A DNA stretch of 64,000 nucleotides from Pochonia chlamydosporia 170 (taxonomy: Eukaryota; Ascomycota; Sordariomycetes; Hypocreales; Clavicipitaceae). A program made the position numbers and the translations under genes. The notes beneath the pieces are model-generated. The model was not told the origin of the DNA. It made no database searches and saw only the letters and a list, made by a program, of their open reading frames with translations. Positions 21,343 to 31,201 of the stretch are shown in pieces (the stretch's first letter is position 1; the number at the start of each line of letters is the position of its first letter). The DNA is taken from assembly GCF_001653235.2 (NCBI RefSeq), contig NC_035792.1, positions 1,550,001-1,614,000 of the forward strand, given 5' to 3'.

Positions 21343-22640
21343 TCACTCTCTTCTGAGCATGTGTTCCGTGCTCCTGTTCCGACTTTGCAGCTCAATATCC
21401 GTTGTGACCATGATCCTGTTATCTGATTTACTCCTCGAGCTGTGAAACGTCCCGTCCCGCATGCACAATGGACCCTTGGTGTGCACCACCTCTGCCGACT
21501 TGGCTGTTTCTTCGTACGGCGCAAAGAGTCTGGTGATTTTGCGGAATAGCATGTGAAAGCAGGGCCGCATGACGATGATGGTTGCAGCTATTATGCCGAT
21601 GAATTCTTCAACCATGGCAATCGTGTTGGGGAGGGTAGAGTTCCCTGACCACCAAATTAGTTGAATGTATTCGCGCGCTCTTGAAACGAACTTACAGTGA
21701 GGGTCACGGTTCGCCTTGCCCTTCGGAAGAGGCATGTACATCAACACGAGACGCCATATGGCGCAGCACGTATGCCTACGAATGTTAGCAGGGCAGCGAC
21801 AACGATGCTGAAGTACTTACACAACACCCAGTGCCACCAGGAATAGAAACTGCAACAACTCTCTCTTTCTGTGTTCCACGCACAACAGCGTCGGAAAAGG
21901 CATTAGAATGATCCACGCTGATGTGAGTATGTTGATGTACGCGTTTGCCAATCGGAATAAGTCGTTATCAATACATGTTCCAGGCGTGGCTTTATGCCAA
22001 GCCTTGCGAGTCGGCGTGCACTGGAAGGTGGACACAAATGTTGCGCCGATGTAGTAGCCTGCTACTACGAAGGTGAGGATGTAGTTGATGAGTTGGGAGG
22101 CTCGCACACCGCGGGATATGGCTGTGCGGAAGATGCTCATGTAGATTATGCAGATGGACAGCTTGGTGCACCCTGTTGCGAGTTTGAAGAAGATTTGGTT
22201 GAGATAGAAGAGCTGTAGGGTTAGTCTTGGGGATATAGACCTGGAGAGGGATGAGATTTGACCTACGAAATTGGGGATATGAGATTTGCGTATGGCGGGT
22301 GGGATATCAAGCTTGTGGTAGCCATAGCCCCATTGGGTTGATGCTAGAATAGTTAGCAATGGGTTTCGAAATGGCATCTTAACGTAATTTACCTCCGATG
22401 TTGAAACCAGCTTGACAGGTTGCCAGCACCTGTAGTTGGTCAGACGTGACGGGTGTGTCTTAGACTGGACATAGGGCTCACCAATGCTGTCATGAGAAGG
22501 TAATCAGAGAGACCTAGGACCCTCTTTGAGCCGCGATATGAAAATCTCCATATCGCCAGAAGGCCAGCTATTGTGCAGAGCGTGACCGTTGTTGCGATAA
22601 GAGGCCCAGAGTTGTTAGGTCCATTGTAATACTCGGACAT
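21343..22640 (-). CDS. Fungal rhodopsin-domain integral membrane protein
   Basis: Six exons, 22482-22640, 22393-22429 (37 nt), 22267-22343, 21821-22212, 21696-21775 and 21343-21644, with introns of 45-54 nt, join to 348 residues. About seven transmembrane segments are visible. The pattern FYLNQIFFKLATGCTKLSICIIY, FQCTPTRKAWHK, GTCIDNDLFRLANAYINILTSAWIILMP, and NTIAMVEEFIGIIAA is typical of the fungal rhodopsin-like domain (Pth11-related extracellular membrane proteins, without the N-terminal CFEM domain). In this family the two Cys in these loops are conserved and probably form a disulfide. The C-terminal tail of about 70 residues is hydrophilic and cytosolic. No retinal-binding Lys motif of true opsins is seen. 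The function is unknown; related proteins act in surface sensing. Position next to an esterase and a hydrolase suggests, but does not show, a role in sensing plant material. Confidence 0.9.
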
Positions 22641-23327
22641 TCCGACGGCCTAAATCAGCGTAGATGAGAGGCAGAAGCAACAACGGTGCAAATCACCTCA
22701 AGTTGTTGCCTATCGCAGAAATTGAGTGCCATGAACATGAGTTGAGCAATTCCAAGAGCAACGCCGAGTGTCTGGTAATGGGATGGGCACTTCCTCGGGG
22801 TGTTTGTCCGGGCCGTTGGGACACTGTTCTAGTTGGTGTTGCGCTTTTCCCCAGGACCTGGAGCAAAGCTGACGAGATCAACATATCTCGTTCCCGAATG
22901 AGTTTCCCCCTTGGATGGCAGTCCATTCCTTCCTTGGCCGTGTGGGGGTTTGACTGGGATGCTTCGGATGTCGCTGATCGTGAACGCTGCCTTTTCTCTT
23001 CCTGCTCTTACTGATAAGTCGAGGGGATGGTATTAAGCAAAGAGTTTGTCCAAAAGCATTTCGACTGCCTCTAAACTCAAAAATCTCCAAGCATCAGGCT
23101 GTTTGGCAAACTCTTCCTTTGGAACTGGGATGCTGTACGATTGAAGATGCATGGGGGTACAACCCCTGTTGGTTGCGTTATGCAGAAGTTCTTTGGATCG
23201 TCCCAACACGGGATAAAGCAGGACGGCAGATGTGATCCTCATTTATGCGCTTGCTCAAGGCTGGGTGTCAGCAGCCATGTTTGCTTTAGGACCATCTGGC
23301 CATGATTCTCCATGATGCATTGATAAG
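22641..23327. other. Intergenic region with a small unexplained reading frame
   Basis: 687 bases between two minus-strand genes. A 69-codon minus-strand frame at 23033-23242 (begins MRITSAVLLYPVLGRSKE and ends LEAVEMLLDKLFA) has protein-like composition and is preceded directly by an in-frame stop. I do not recognise it; it may be a remnant or chance. The rest should hold the promoter of the rhodopsin-domain gene and the 3' end of the hydrolase gene. Confidence 0.35.
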
Positions 23328-24591
23328 TTAGTGCTTCTTCAGCCACCGGTACACCCGGTCCGCAATCTCAAGGTTATTCTTCTCCATAAAGAACATATGT
23401 CCGTTGCCATGAATGCCCTCCTTGCCTAGATCTGCATACTCTACATCTACGCCAGCCTGTTTTAGATACTTGACGGTGCAGTAATCATATGGGGCGTGAA
23501 ACGATGCTTCACCCGTAACAACAAGTTCTGGGATTTTGCCTAGGTTGGTCAGTTGCTTCGCGGGGGCCTTTTGCATGATGCACTCGTTGTGATCAGCGTC
23601 GATTGCCGGCTCTATGATTGTCTTGATGTTTTCTGCGTTCTTTCCTGCGGGCGGTTTGTATCCGATGGCAAGGTCAGTGAGGCCAAAGGCGAAGGCCGGG
23701 TCGTTTCCAAACGGTGGGCGAAGCATGAATGGCGGACCGGACGGCTCGAGCTGGATGATGCCCTTGATGTGGTTTGGTCGCATGTCTCCGATCCTCCAGC
23801 CTATCTCAATGGTCAATAAAAACCATATCTGCGAGTTGCAGTATTTGGTTGAAGATGATTACCGTATGCACCCGCCTGGGAGTGACTGATGATATAACAG
23901 TCGCCTACAAGATCTACCAGAGCTGAGTATGCCTGCGCATTCTGTTCCTCACTTAGGAAGCGATCAGTTTGCAACTGCACCTGGCTCCTGTAAAAGGCGT
24001 CAAAGGTTGGGTCGCCCATACGACCAGTGCCGGGCCATTGAGTGTGAAGCCTCGCCTGCGGCCATTGGTTACCGTTGTTTGCTACGTTGGTGAAGATGTC
24101 AGAGACGGAATCGGGTGAGCCAATTGATCCCATGTTCCCCTGTCCAGGAGACCAAAAGGAGCGCCCGCGTGAAGGCTGATCAGAGAGGTAGACTGTGTGA
24201 CCTTTGGAGATGAAATAGGATGCCCACCCTGGCCGTCCATCTGGAGTATCGAGAAAGTTGGTGCCAGTTTGAGCTGCGCCAGCAATGAAGATGATGGGAA
24301 GTGATGACTTCGCTGGAGCTGGATTGGGGGAAAGCTTCTCGACATAGATTTGCCCTATGAGAGCCAATGATGTAGAATTGGTTGTTTTATCCTGGTTTAC
24401 TGTATTAGATATGCGTGAAAATAGTGAAAGGTGAGACTTGCTGTCACGTTTGTATATTGTCCGCCAACGTAGAGAACCTCTCGCTTGGGAACAATGTCCA
24501 GGAGCTGGGAATTGTTGATTTGAGCATTGCTTCCTAGAAAAGCGATCTGCGTCAAATACGTAAGGGAGGCGAAGGAACCGAAGTTGACCAT
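23328..24591 (-). CDS. Alpha/beta hydrolase, probably secreted esterase or lipase-like
   Basis: Three exons, 24448-24591, 23863-24391 and 23328-23800, with introns of 56 and 62 nt, give 381 residues. A probable signal peptide covers residues 1-24 (LTYLTQIAFLGSNAQ). The hydrolase core shows IIFIAGAAQTGTNFLDTPDG (oxyanion region), GHTVYLSDQPSRGRS, the nucleophile elbow SHSQAG with Ser219, then IIQLEPSGPPF, and near the end VVTGEASFHAPYD and GIHGNGHMFFMEKNN, where the second HGNGH is the likely catalytic His region. This motif set belongs to a fungal and bacterial alpha/beta hydrolase group with the SHSQ elbow; the substrate is unknown. The acceptor after QYTN was chosen to restore the frame and place the branch site correctly. 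Together with the esterase and the membrane protein it forms an accessory block between housekeeping genes. Confidence 0.88.
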
Positions 24592-25069
24592 GGTAACCCA
24601 ATGCTGTAAGTACTGTAAAGACCGTGGGAAAGAGACGTGGTGTTTTTGGGAAGAGAGGAGGTTAAAGATGGAAGGAGCTGCAGGTTGGACTTGTAGATGA
24701 ACGTGGGGCGGATGCAGGTAAGAAACTAGTATGTCTTGACATTGAGGCTCACATCTTCCCTTGAACCACTATCAGCATTTGTTTGACAAAAATGATTTAG
24801 TTCAAAATCCGTCATCACTCGTTTGTGTCGTCCAGACTTGAGATTTGGTAACTTACACGATACACTGCTCGCTGCATCCTACCTACCTACCTAGGTAGGT
24901 ACCTAGTAGGTAGTTTGCGGGTTGACAGCTCAACATTCGTGTGGCGTTGAAGCTTCAGCCACATCAACCCACCACCACCAACTCGAGCTGCCACATCACA
25001 CGTCACTGCTTCCGTTGATCAACCCGTCAAGACTTCATACTTACAACCTGCTTCAACATTGTGCACAAC
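24592..25069. promoter_or_regulatory. Divergent promoter region, hydrolase / USE1
   Basis: 478 bases between two starts. A palindromic TACC/GGTA repeat lies at 24880-24913, about 160 bases before USE1. Nothing else is recognised. Confidence 0.5.
24880..24913. repeat. Palindromic TACCTACC / GGTAGGTA repeat
   Basis: Three TACC units run into CTAGG and then GGTA units, giving a self-complementary stretch (TACCTACC ... GGTAGGTA) followed by a partial second arm (CCTAGTAGGTAG). It could form a hairpin or be a binding site. Similar TACCTAGGTA-type repeats occur in many filamentous ascomycete intergenic regions. Confidence 0.85.
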
Positions 25070-26183
25070 ATGGCCCGTCTATCGCAGGGCCCTGTCCAGG
25101 GAAGCACCGCGCCTGCGTCATCCGATGTCGCCGTCGCGGAATTGACACAGTTGCTCCTACGCTTGCAGCACAACCTCCTCCATCCGAGCCCAGACCGCGA
25201 AAGACGGCTTCGAACAAGCGAGTACGAGAGAGCAAAGGTCGAAGCTGTAAGATAGATCTGGACCACTACATACAGGTAACAAGCGACTGACATGGTATCG
25301 TACAGAACCTGGAATACGCCCGGGCCGTCTTGACGAAGCTCGAACAAGATGCCTTACATGTGAAAGCTCCAACCAGAAGGATGGAGACACAGAATCTCTT
25401 GAACGTGAACCGGGAACGACTGGAGACACTTCTGGACAGACTGGAAGATCTAAGACACGTTAGTGTTAATTCCCTGTAGAAAGTCATTAGTTCTAACCAG
25501 TGCTATAGATGGCTGTAGACGACGACAACAGCTCCGAAGAAGAAGACCTCCTGGGACACATCATCCCCACACCAAGCGAAAGCATGGATTCACGATCCTC
25601 AGACACACGAGACGATTCACAAATTCTCGAAACGCCCCCAGCTCCCCCGACCCCGGAACCCATCCCAACACAAGAACCCGTTCCGCCTCCAGCATCTACC
25701 ATTCCCACAGTTACACCAACGCAAACCACACAAACACTCCGATCCCGCCCCTCTGTACAGCCAACGCCATCTCCACAAGCATCCTCATCACATACCACCG
25801 CCCGAGCAGCCCTCTTCGCAAACCGCCAAAAGCCCTCTGAACCAGAAACAACCACCGCCACAGCCGAAGCCATCATCGAGAACCAGAAAGCAGAGCAGGA
25901 CGATTTGACGAATTCGATCCTCGAAATAGCAAGTGCCTTGAAGGAGAGCTCCAAGAGATTCGCATCCACGTTGGAAGAAGACATGGTTACACTGCAAAAA
26001 ACCGATGCGGGCATGTCCAAGGCGGAACAGAGCATGGAGTCGGCTTCCGGTCGGATGGGCACATTACGAAAGATGACGGAGGGGAAGGGCTGGTGGGGAC
26101 GTATGATATTATATGCGTGGGTGTATGGCCTGATGGTTGGGTTAATCTTGTTGGTGTTTGTGATGCCAAAGTTGAGGTTTTAA
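25070..26183 (+). CDS. USE1: ER SNARE Use1
   Basis: Three exons, 25070-25246, 25306-25458 and 25509-26183, with introns of 59 and 50 nt, give 334 residues. The N-terminal region (LTQLLLRLQHNLL ... RRLRTSEYERAKVEANLEYARAVLTKLEQ) is the Use1 helical region, with the conserved R..EYER.K...N..YAR pattern. The middle (about 115-235) is a low-complexity Pro/Thr/Ser linker. The SNARE motif follows at about 245-300 (LTNSILEIASALKESSKRFASTLEEDMVTLQKTDAGMSK), and the protein ends in a transmembrane segment (ILYAWVYGLMVGLILLVFVMP), as expected of a tail-anchored ER protein. Use1 forms the retrograde Golgi-to-ER fusion complex with Ufe1, Sec20 and Sec22. Residue counting puts an Asp within the motif core (FASTLEED), in keeping with its unusual zero-layer in yeast. 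Identification is firm. Confidence 0.92.
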
Positions 26184-26359
26184 TGCGTAATGAATGGGTC
26201 ATGATGGAGATATCAGTTGTATCATGTATAGCCTGTAAGGTAAATTTGTATTAATTTATGAGATGATGAATTAAGTTCTTCTTTGGCTCGTCTGTCATGT
26301 GTGATATGGTGTTTGTAGCTTCAGTTGCTGTATCTGTGTGCATCCTTAGATGTCATTCA

Positions 26360-27612
26360 TTATTTGCAATCTGCGTCCATTTCTTCGTCATCCGTGTCAA
26401 ACTCCGTCATGGGCGTATCAGCCTCGATTACCTCCATCTCATTATTCCCCTGATCATCAGTTGAACTAACATCCATCACATCCGTAAATTGTCCCTCCAA
26501 AGCATCGCTCATGTCGTAACCAACACCTTCGTCCTGCGTGTCTGTCGTACCCTGGGCTCTGTTATCAACCACATCTTCTTCAGGAGAGAGTCCCCTGAGA
26601 GCCCTATTCAGCTCAAAACAATAATCCCGAGAGAACAATTTATATCTCCCGGTGGACTTTCCCCTCATCTAGCAATATTTAGCAGCTATTTTCACCGCGG
26701 CAACCCATCCTGCGATATAACTTACCGGTGGTGTGTACTGAAACTTATCAGCAGGCCTGGTAGCAAATCTAACCAACCGCTCTTCATATTCGATCCCAGT
26801 CTTCTTTTCAAAGTACTGCTTGAGAGCACTTAGCTGAATGTCATAAGTGGTGGGATATTCAGTCTCCAAATGATAGTGCGGCCGTGAATCGCCTTTCCGT
26901 TTCGAGAACTTGGCTCCGAACCAATATAGATGCGGTCTCGCATTGGATTCATAAAGCTGAACACATAAGCAACTTGACAAACTTGGCCAATTTGAGTGAG
27001 TGACGTACGTAGAGAGTATGCTTTTCCACATGACCTGTCTCTGGAACAAATCGAGTCAATTCAATTTCGTATGGAAATAGCAGGTCATCCACGTATACAT
27101 GATACAGGTCTAACAAGAATTAGCGACTTGTAGGTACAGCCACCTGATATACATACTAGGGTCGATGAAGCGCTCTCCTAGCCGTTTTCCGTCTTCGAGG
27201 CGCTTCATCTTACGCTCATCTTCTTTCTTCTTGTCATACTCGATGCGAAGATTATGATAATATTCGGGACGACGAGATTCGTGGCCACCGCCCATGGCGA
27301 GGAGGAACCAGTCGTAGTCGACTATGTAGCAGCCGCTTTTGAGGGCATGTTTGACTATTACCAATTAGCAAGATAATATATAGGCGACGGAGGTAGGCTA
27401 AGCGTACTAATGGGACCATGGGCTTCGAACTGCTCCTTGGAACAGAGTAGATGAGTGACGCTTTCGTCAAATGTATCCAAAAACACGCCTTTGCGTTGTC
27501 TAGCCCAATTCTTGAACTGCTCGATTGTGTTCTGCACGGGGAGAGGTCCCGCCGCAGCCATGACTACCCTCTTGAAGATATGGCTGACATTGTTGAGTGA
27601 ACCTCTTGGCAT
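26360..27612 (-). CDS. BRCT-WGR domain protein, PARP-like without catalytic domain
   Basis: Five exons, 27408-27612, 27157-27354, 27009-27109, 26726-26956 and 26360-26668, with introns of 47-57 nt, give 347 residues. Residues about 17-110 form a BRCT-like module: the VTHLLCSKEQF strand, then IIKHALKSGCYIVDYDWFLLA, where the W is the usual BRCT tryptophan. A WGR-like module follows (about 140-235): ELTRFVPETGHVEKHTLYLYE, then RPHLYWFGAKFSKRKGDS, then YFEKKTGIEYEERLVRFA, resembling the WGR region of poly(ADP-ribose) polymerases, although the signature WGR itself is degenerate here. The C-terminal 100 residues are highly acidic and end in MDADCK. No PARP catalytic sequence exists before the stop. 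DNA-damage or chromatin binding is inferred from the domains; the WGR assignment is less sure than the BRCT. Confidence 0.72.
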
Positions 27613-28298
27613 GTTGAAGGGTTGTATACGTTCAAACCATGGAAAGGGTAGACAATAGATTCCAAAAGCTGAACAATGGCTGGGATATTTTGGGGATTAT
27701 TTGCGGGTATTTCACAATAGAGTTATTGGTAATTGTGAATTGATCTTACATCACAATGAGTGTGCGCCAAGTCTTTCGGTTTCGGTTTTGAGGTTGTGCG
27801 AGTGAAATGGAAATGTAGAAAAGATGCAAAGGTGAGGCTAGTTATAGTCAGTCTGGTGTAAAATCCTAGCAAAAGAAGTAAAAGAAAAGTGGTCTGCAAT
27901 TGCAAGATGAAGTCGAGGAGACCATATGGATAGACCTTAAAAGTCCAAAGATTATATGTTTGACCAGGAATAGACGTAATAGGTAACTTGGAAAGGCATG
28001 TGGTTTTTCGTTTAAATGCTCCGGATTGTGAAATCCGTGACACTTGGCGACGGAGAGAACATGAACTGTTTGGACAACCGGAGCCGCTCGCTGGACAAGT
28101 GCTAAGCCACGAGTCCATGATTGTCAAAATACTCAACCTACACTAGATTTTTCAGTATTCGACGCAGTAAACTGTTCGATTATGCCGTTCTAATCTTGTA
28201 ATTAAGCCCATTCAGCAGATTGGGAGCTTGTACCAGGGTTGGAAAGGGGAATGTTTGCCATCCAAGCAATAATTTATTCTCTATGCCGCATCTATACA
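27613..28298. other. Intergenic region between trpC and the BRCT-WGR gene
   Basis: 686 bases between the trpC stop and the BRCT-WGR start, both on the minus strand. A 137-codon minus frame (27723-28136) has a poorly coding, hydrophobic and low-complexity sequence and is more likely the 5' leader or promoter of the BRCT-WGR gene. Confidence 0.5.
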
Positions 28299-30664
28299 TT
28301 ATCGAATCGCCTTGCCAGCCTTGACAAACGCATCAATTTTCGTTAGGCTCTGTCTTCCGTCCTCTTCAACACCGCTGCTAACATCCACGCCGATTACACG
28401 ATCGTTGAGGTCTCCAAGCGCATGGACGGCTTCAGCAACGTTCTCTGGGCTCAACCCCCCCGCAAGGAATATCCGTAGATCAGGATCTCTTGTCAACACG
28501 TCTTTGACTTTGGAGACATCCAGCAGCTTTCCGGACCCAGCACCTGAATCAAGCAGCGGAACGGTATGATAGCCACGTTGTCCGATTCCAACGTGGTCCG
28601 GTTTAAATGACCGTATGACGGGGACTGGAATCATCTTGGCCCACTCGAGAGGTTCCTCTCCATGGAGTTGCACAGCGTCCAGGTTATATAGTCTCTGCTT
28701 TTCTAAAATCTCATTTAGAGGTTGGTTTTGGAAGACTCCCACCAACCGCGTTCTTGCGCTTTGCAGACGAGCCTCGGCAGCGGCGAAAAAGTCGGTGGCA
28801 CCGTCCTTTGAGATGGACTCTTCCGGTCTGTTTGCCAAATTGTCATGTACTGAATGAACAACTTCCGAAATGGCTAAGGCAGTCTGATGCGAGACGCATC
28901 GCTTGGTTCCAGGTACCAAAATGATTCCCACAAAGTCAGCTTTGGAATCCACGGCTTGCTTTGCTGCCTCCGCGCTTCGAGTCCCGCAAACCTTTACAAA
29001 GAGTGGCTTTGTCTGTCGTTTCTTTTCCGCCGGTTTGGACCCTGAGCATAACTCTGCGATAAACGATGTCGCGTCTGGTGCCCGCATGATTGACTCGCCA
29101 ACAAGAACGGCGTTGACACCGTCATTCTTGCAAACAAGCACGTCTTTGTAACTGTTGATACCGGAAAGGGCGCAAATCAATGTGTTTTCGGGCACCATTT
29201 TACGTAGCCGGCCGGTTGTGTCCATGTCCACTTCGAAGCTTTCCAAGTTTCTGTTGTTGACGCCAATGACTTTCGAGCCAAGCTTGACAGCAATTTCCAT
29301 TTCCTCTGCAGTTTGTACTTCAACCAAGGGCTCCATTCCCAATGAGATGGAGTACTTGTACAAACGCTCAAGAACCTCGGTCTCGAGCATTTTGACAATC
29401 AGCAGCACTGTGTCTGCGCCAGCGAGTCTTGCTTCCAGAATTTGATACTCGTCAAAGATAAACTCCTTTCGCAGGATGGCAGGTCGATTTGGCATACCAT
29501 CAAGGACTTGTCGGACGGCGCGTAGGTCCTCAATGCTGCCCTTGAACCATTCCGGCTCGGTAAGCACAGAGATGACACTTGCTCCAGCCAATGCGTACTT
29601 TCTGGCCTGCACTGGCGCATTGATTTCAAGTGCAAAAATACCCTTTGAAGGAGAGCCACGTTTGATTTCTGCCATCAATGCTACGTCAAATGGTGTCTGC
29701 TTCAGGCGAGCCACAAATGGTACCAAGGGAGGAGCTGCATTCAAGTCATAAGCTGCTTGCAGGTCAGACATCCTCTGGGAAGGAATCTGTTTTTGAACCT
29801 CTACAGCAGCTCGTCGGTTTGCATAAATCCTTTGAAGGATGTTGTTCTTTTTGGGTGCAACTGTTGCAGTGGTGCCGTTTGTGGCCGCCGCCTTTTGCAG
29901 CTTGGCGTTCTCTTCCCAGGTGCCGCCTTGCATGTGGAGGAAATTTTTGATGATTGTACGACCATGAGCAGTAAGAATGCTCTCGGGGTGAAATTGTACG
30001 CCTTCCATCGCAAATTTCTTGTGGCGGACACCTTGAATGATGCCTTGTGAGCCGTCATCCTTGGCTACCCAAGAAGTCACCTCCAAGCAATCGGGCAGTG
30101 TCACACGAGCTCCGGCCAAAGAGTGATATCGAGTGACAGGCAGATCTTGTTCAAGTCCGGCAAAAACGCCCTTGGAATCATGGGTCAAGGGCGATGTCTT
30201 CCCATGTAGCCATTCGCCGGCAGATCCGACCTCGCCACCATATACGTCAAACATGCATTGCCTAGGTAACGTTAGTATGTGTTGTCCTTTTATTTCACCT
30301 TGTTGAGTATACAACGACAAAAACAAACAGTGATTGCAACTTACAATCCCATGCATACGCCAAAAATGGGAATCTTGCCGGCGAAGTGTCGGATGGCATC
30401 TCTGCTGACACCGGAGTCGGTGGATGGGTGGCCTGGACCGGGGCTGATGATAAGCTGAGTTGGGTTCTTTTTTACCAGCTCTTCAATAGTGATTTGATCG
30501 TTTCGGAAAACATGGACTGTAGCACCTTCAAGTACTAGGTATTGATAGATATTCCAGGTGAACGAGTCGTAGTTGTCGATAAGAATGAGATTAGAAGCAG
30601 TGGCCACTGGAGGTGAGGGCTCTGGCTGGTGGGGTGAATGATCAACAAGAGCAGGAGTTGACAT
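28299..30664 (-). CDS. trpC: Trifunctional tryptophan enzyme TrpC (GATase, IGPS, PRAI)
   Basis: Two exons, 30345-30664 and 28299-30261, separated by an 83-nt intron, give 760 residues, the expected length of TrpC (N. crassa trp-1). The order is fixed: glutamine amidotransferase (about 25-215) with Cys104 in GVCMGL and His198/Glu200 in FHPESI; indole-3-glycerol-phosphate synthase (about 235-500) with [12 protein letters not shown] and [13 protein letters not shown]; and phosphoribosylanthranilate isomerase (about 510-760) with VKVCGTR and [12 protein letters not shown]. The protein supplies ammonia to anthranilate synthase and carries out two later tryptophan steps in the cytosol. The ATG at 30664 was preferred over 30724 because family members begin close to the amidotransferase domain. 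A TGAGTCA site lies 126 bases upstream (30790-30796), fitting general amino-acid control. It is divergent from NUP188. Confidence 0.97.
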
Positions 30665-31201
30665 CTTGGCGAGGAGTCCAGAGAGTCCAAAAATTGATGA
30701 AACTGGACAATTGAGAAATACCAACGATGCCAGCTACCTGAAAGGCAAATGTGCTGACAGATAATGGAAGTGTCGGCTTGTCAGCGTGGTGAGTCAAGGT
30801 GCGCCCAAAAAGTGATCTGGCAGCAGTTGTAAAGAAAAATGGCCGACAAATCAGATAATCGCACTGTGTGCACAAGGGTATCGGCAGGGTTAATAGTCAG
30901 TGTAAAAATACAGTGCACAATCTCTGCCTCACTCCGATGTGACTCCGGCAGTTGGCAAGCGTTGCTTCCTGACTGTGGCTTGATCAGGTACCTGTCGGTT
31001 GAACTTCGGTGCAGCCACAGGCAGCTCCAACCAAAAAAGTTGATTGCAGGTGCGGCTGCAGCATACAGAGAGCGAGAGCTCTGCTAGGTCGACGTCGATT
31101 TGTAGGTTCGCGACCACTGCGCGTCAACACCAACATTTTATCACCAATTTTCCCCAGGTGATGCATCGCGTGCCACTGCCACCTTACTGACGCTCGTGGC
31201 A
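30665..31201. promoter_or_regulatory. Divergent promoter region, trpC / NUP188
   Basis: 537 bases separate the two start codons. A TGAGTCA element is nearest trpC. The remainder is mixed sequence without a recognised element. Confidence 0.55.
30790..30796. promoter_or_regulatory. Possible CPC1/Gcn4-type site (TGAGTCA) before trpC
   Basis: A perfect TGAGTCA, the palindromic core bound by the amino-acid starvation activator Gcn4/CPC1/CpcA, lies 126 bases before the trpC start codon. Tryptophan genes are classic targets of this control in filamentous fungi. The location is right; binding is inferred. Confidence 0.55.

Noticed and set aside
19477..24591. Secondary-metabolite gene cluster
   Set aside because: No polyketide synthase, peptide synthetase, terpene synthase or usual tailoring enzymes are present; only two hydrolases and a membrane protein.
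27723..28136. 137-codon minus-strand frame before the BRCT-WGR gene
   Set aside because: Low-complexity Leu/Thr/Ser-rich sequence without a domain; fits a promoter or leader better.
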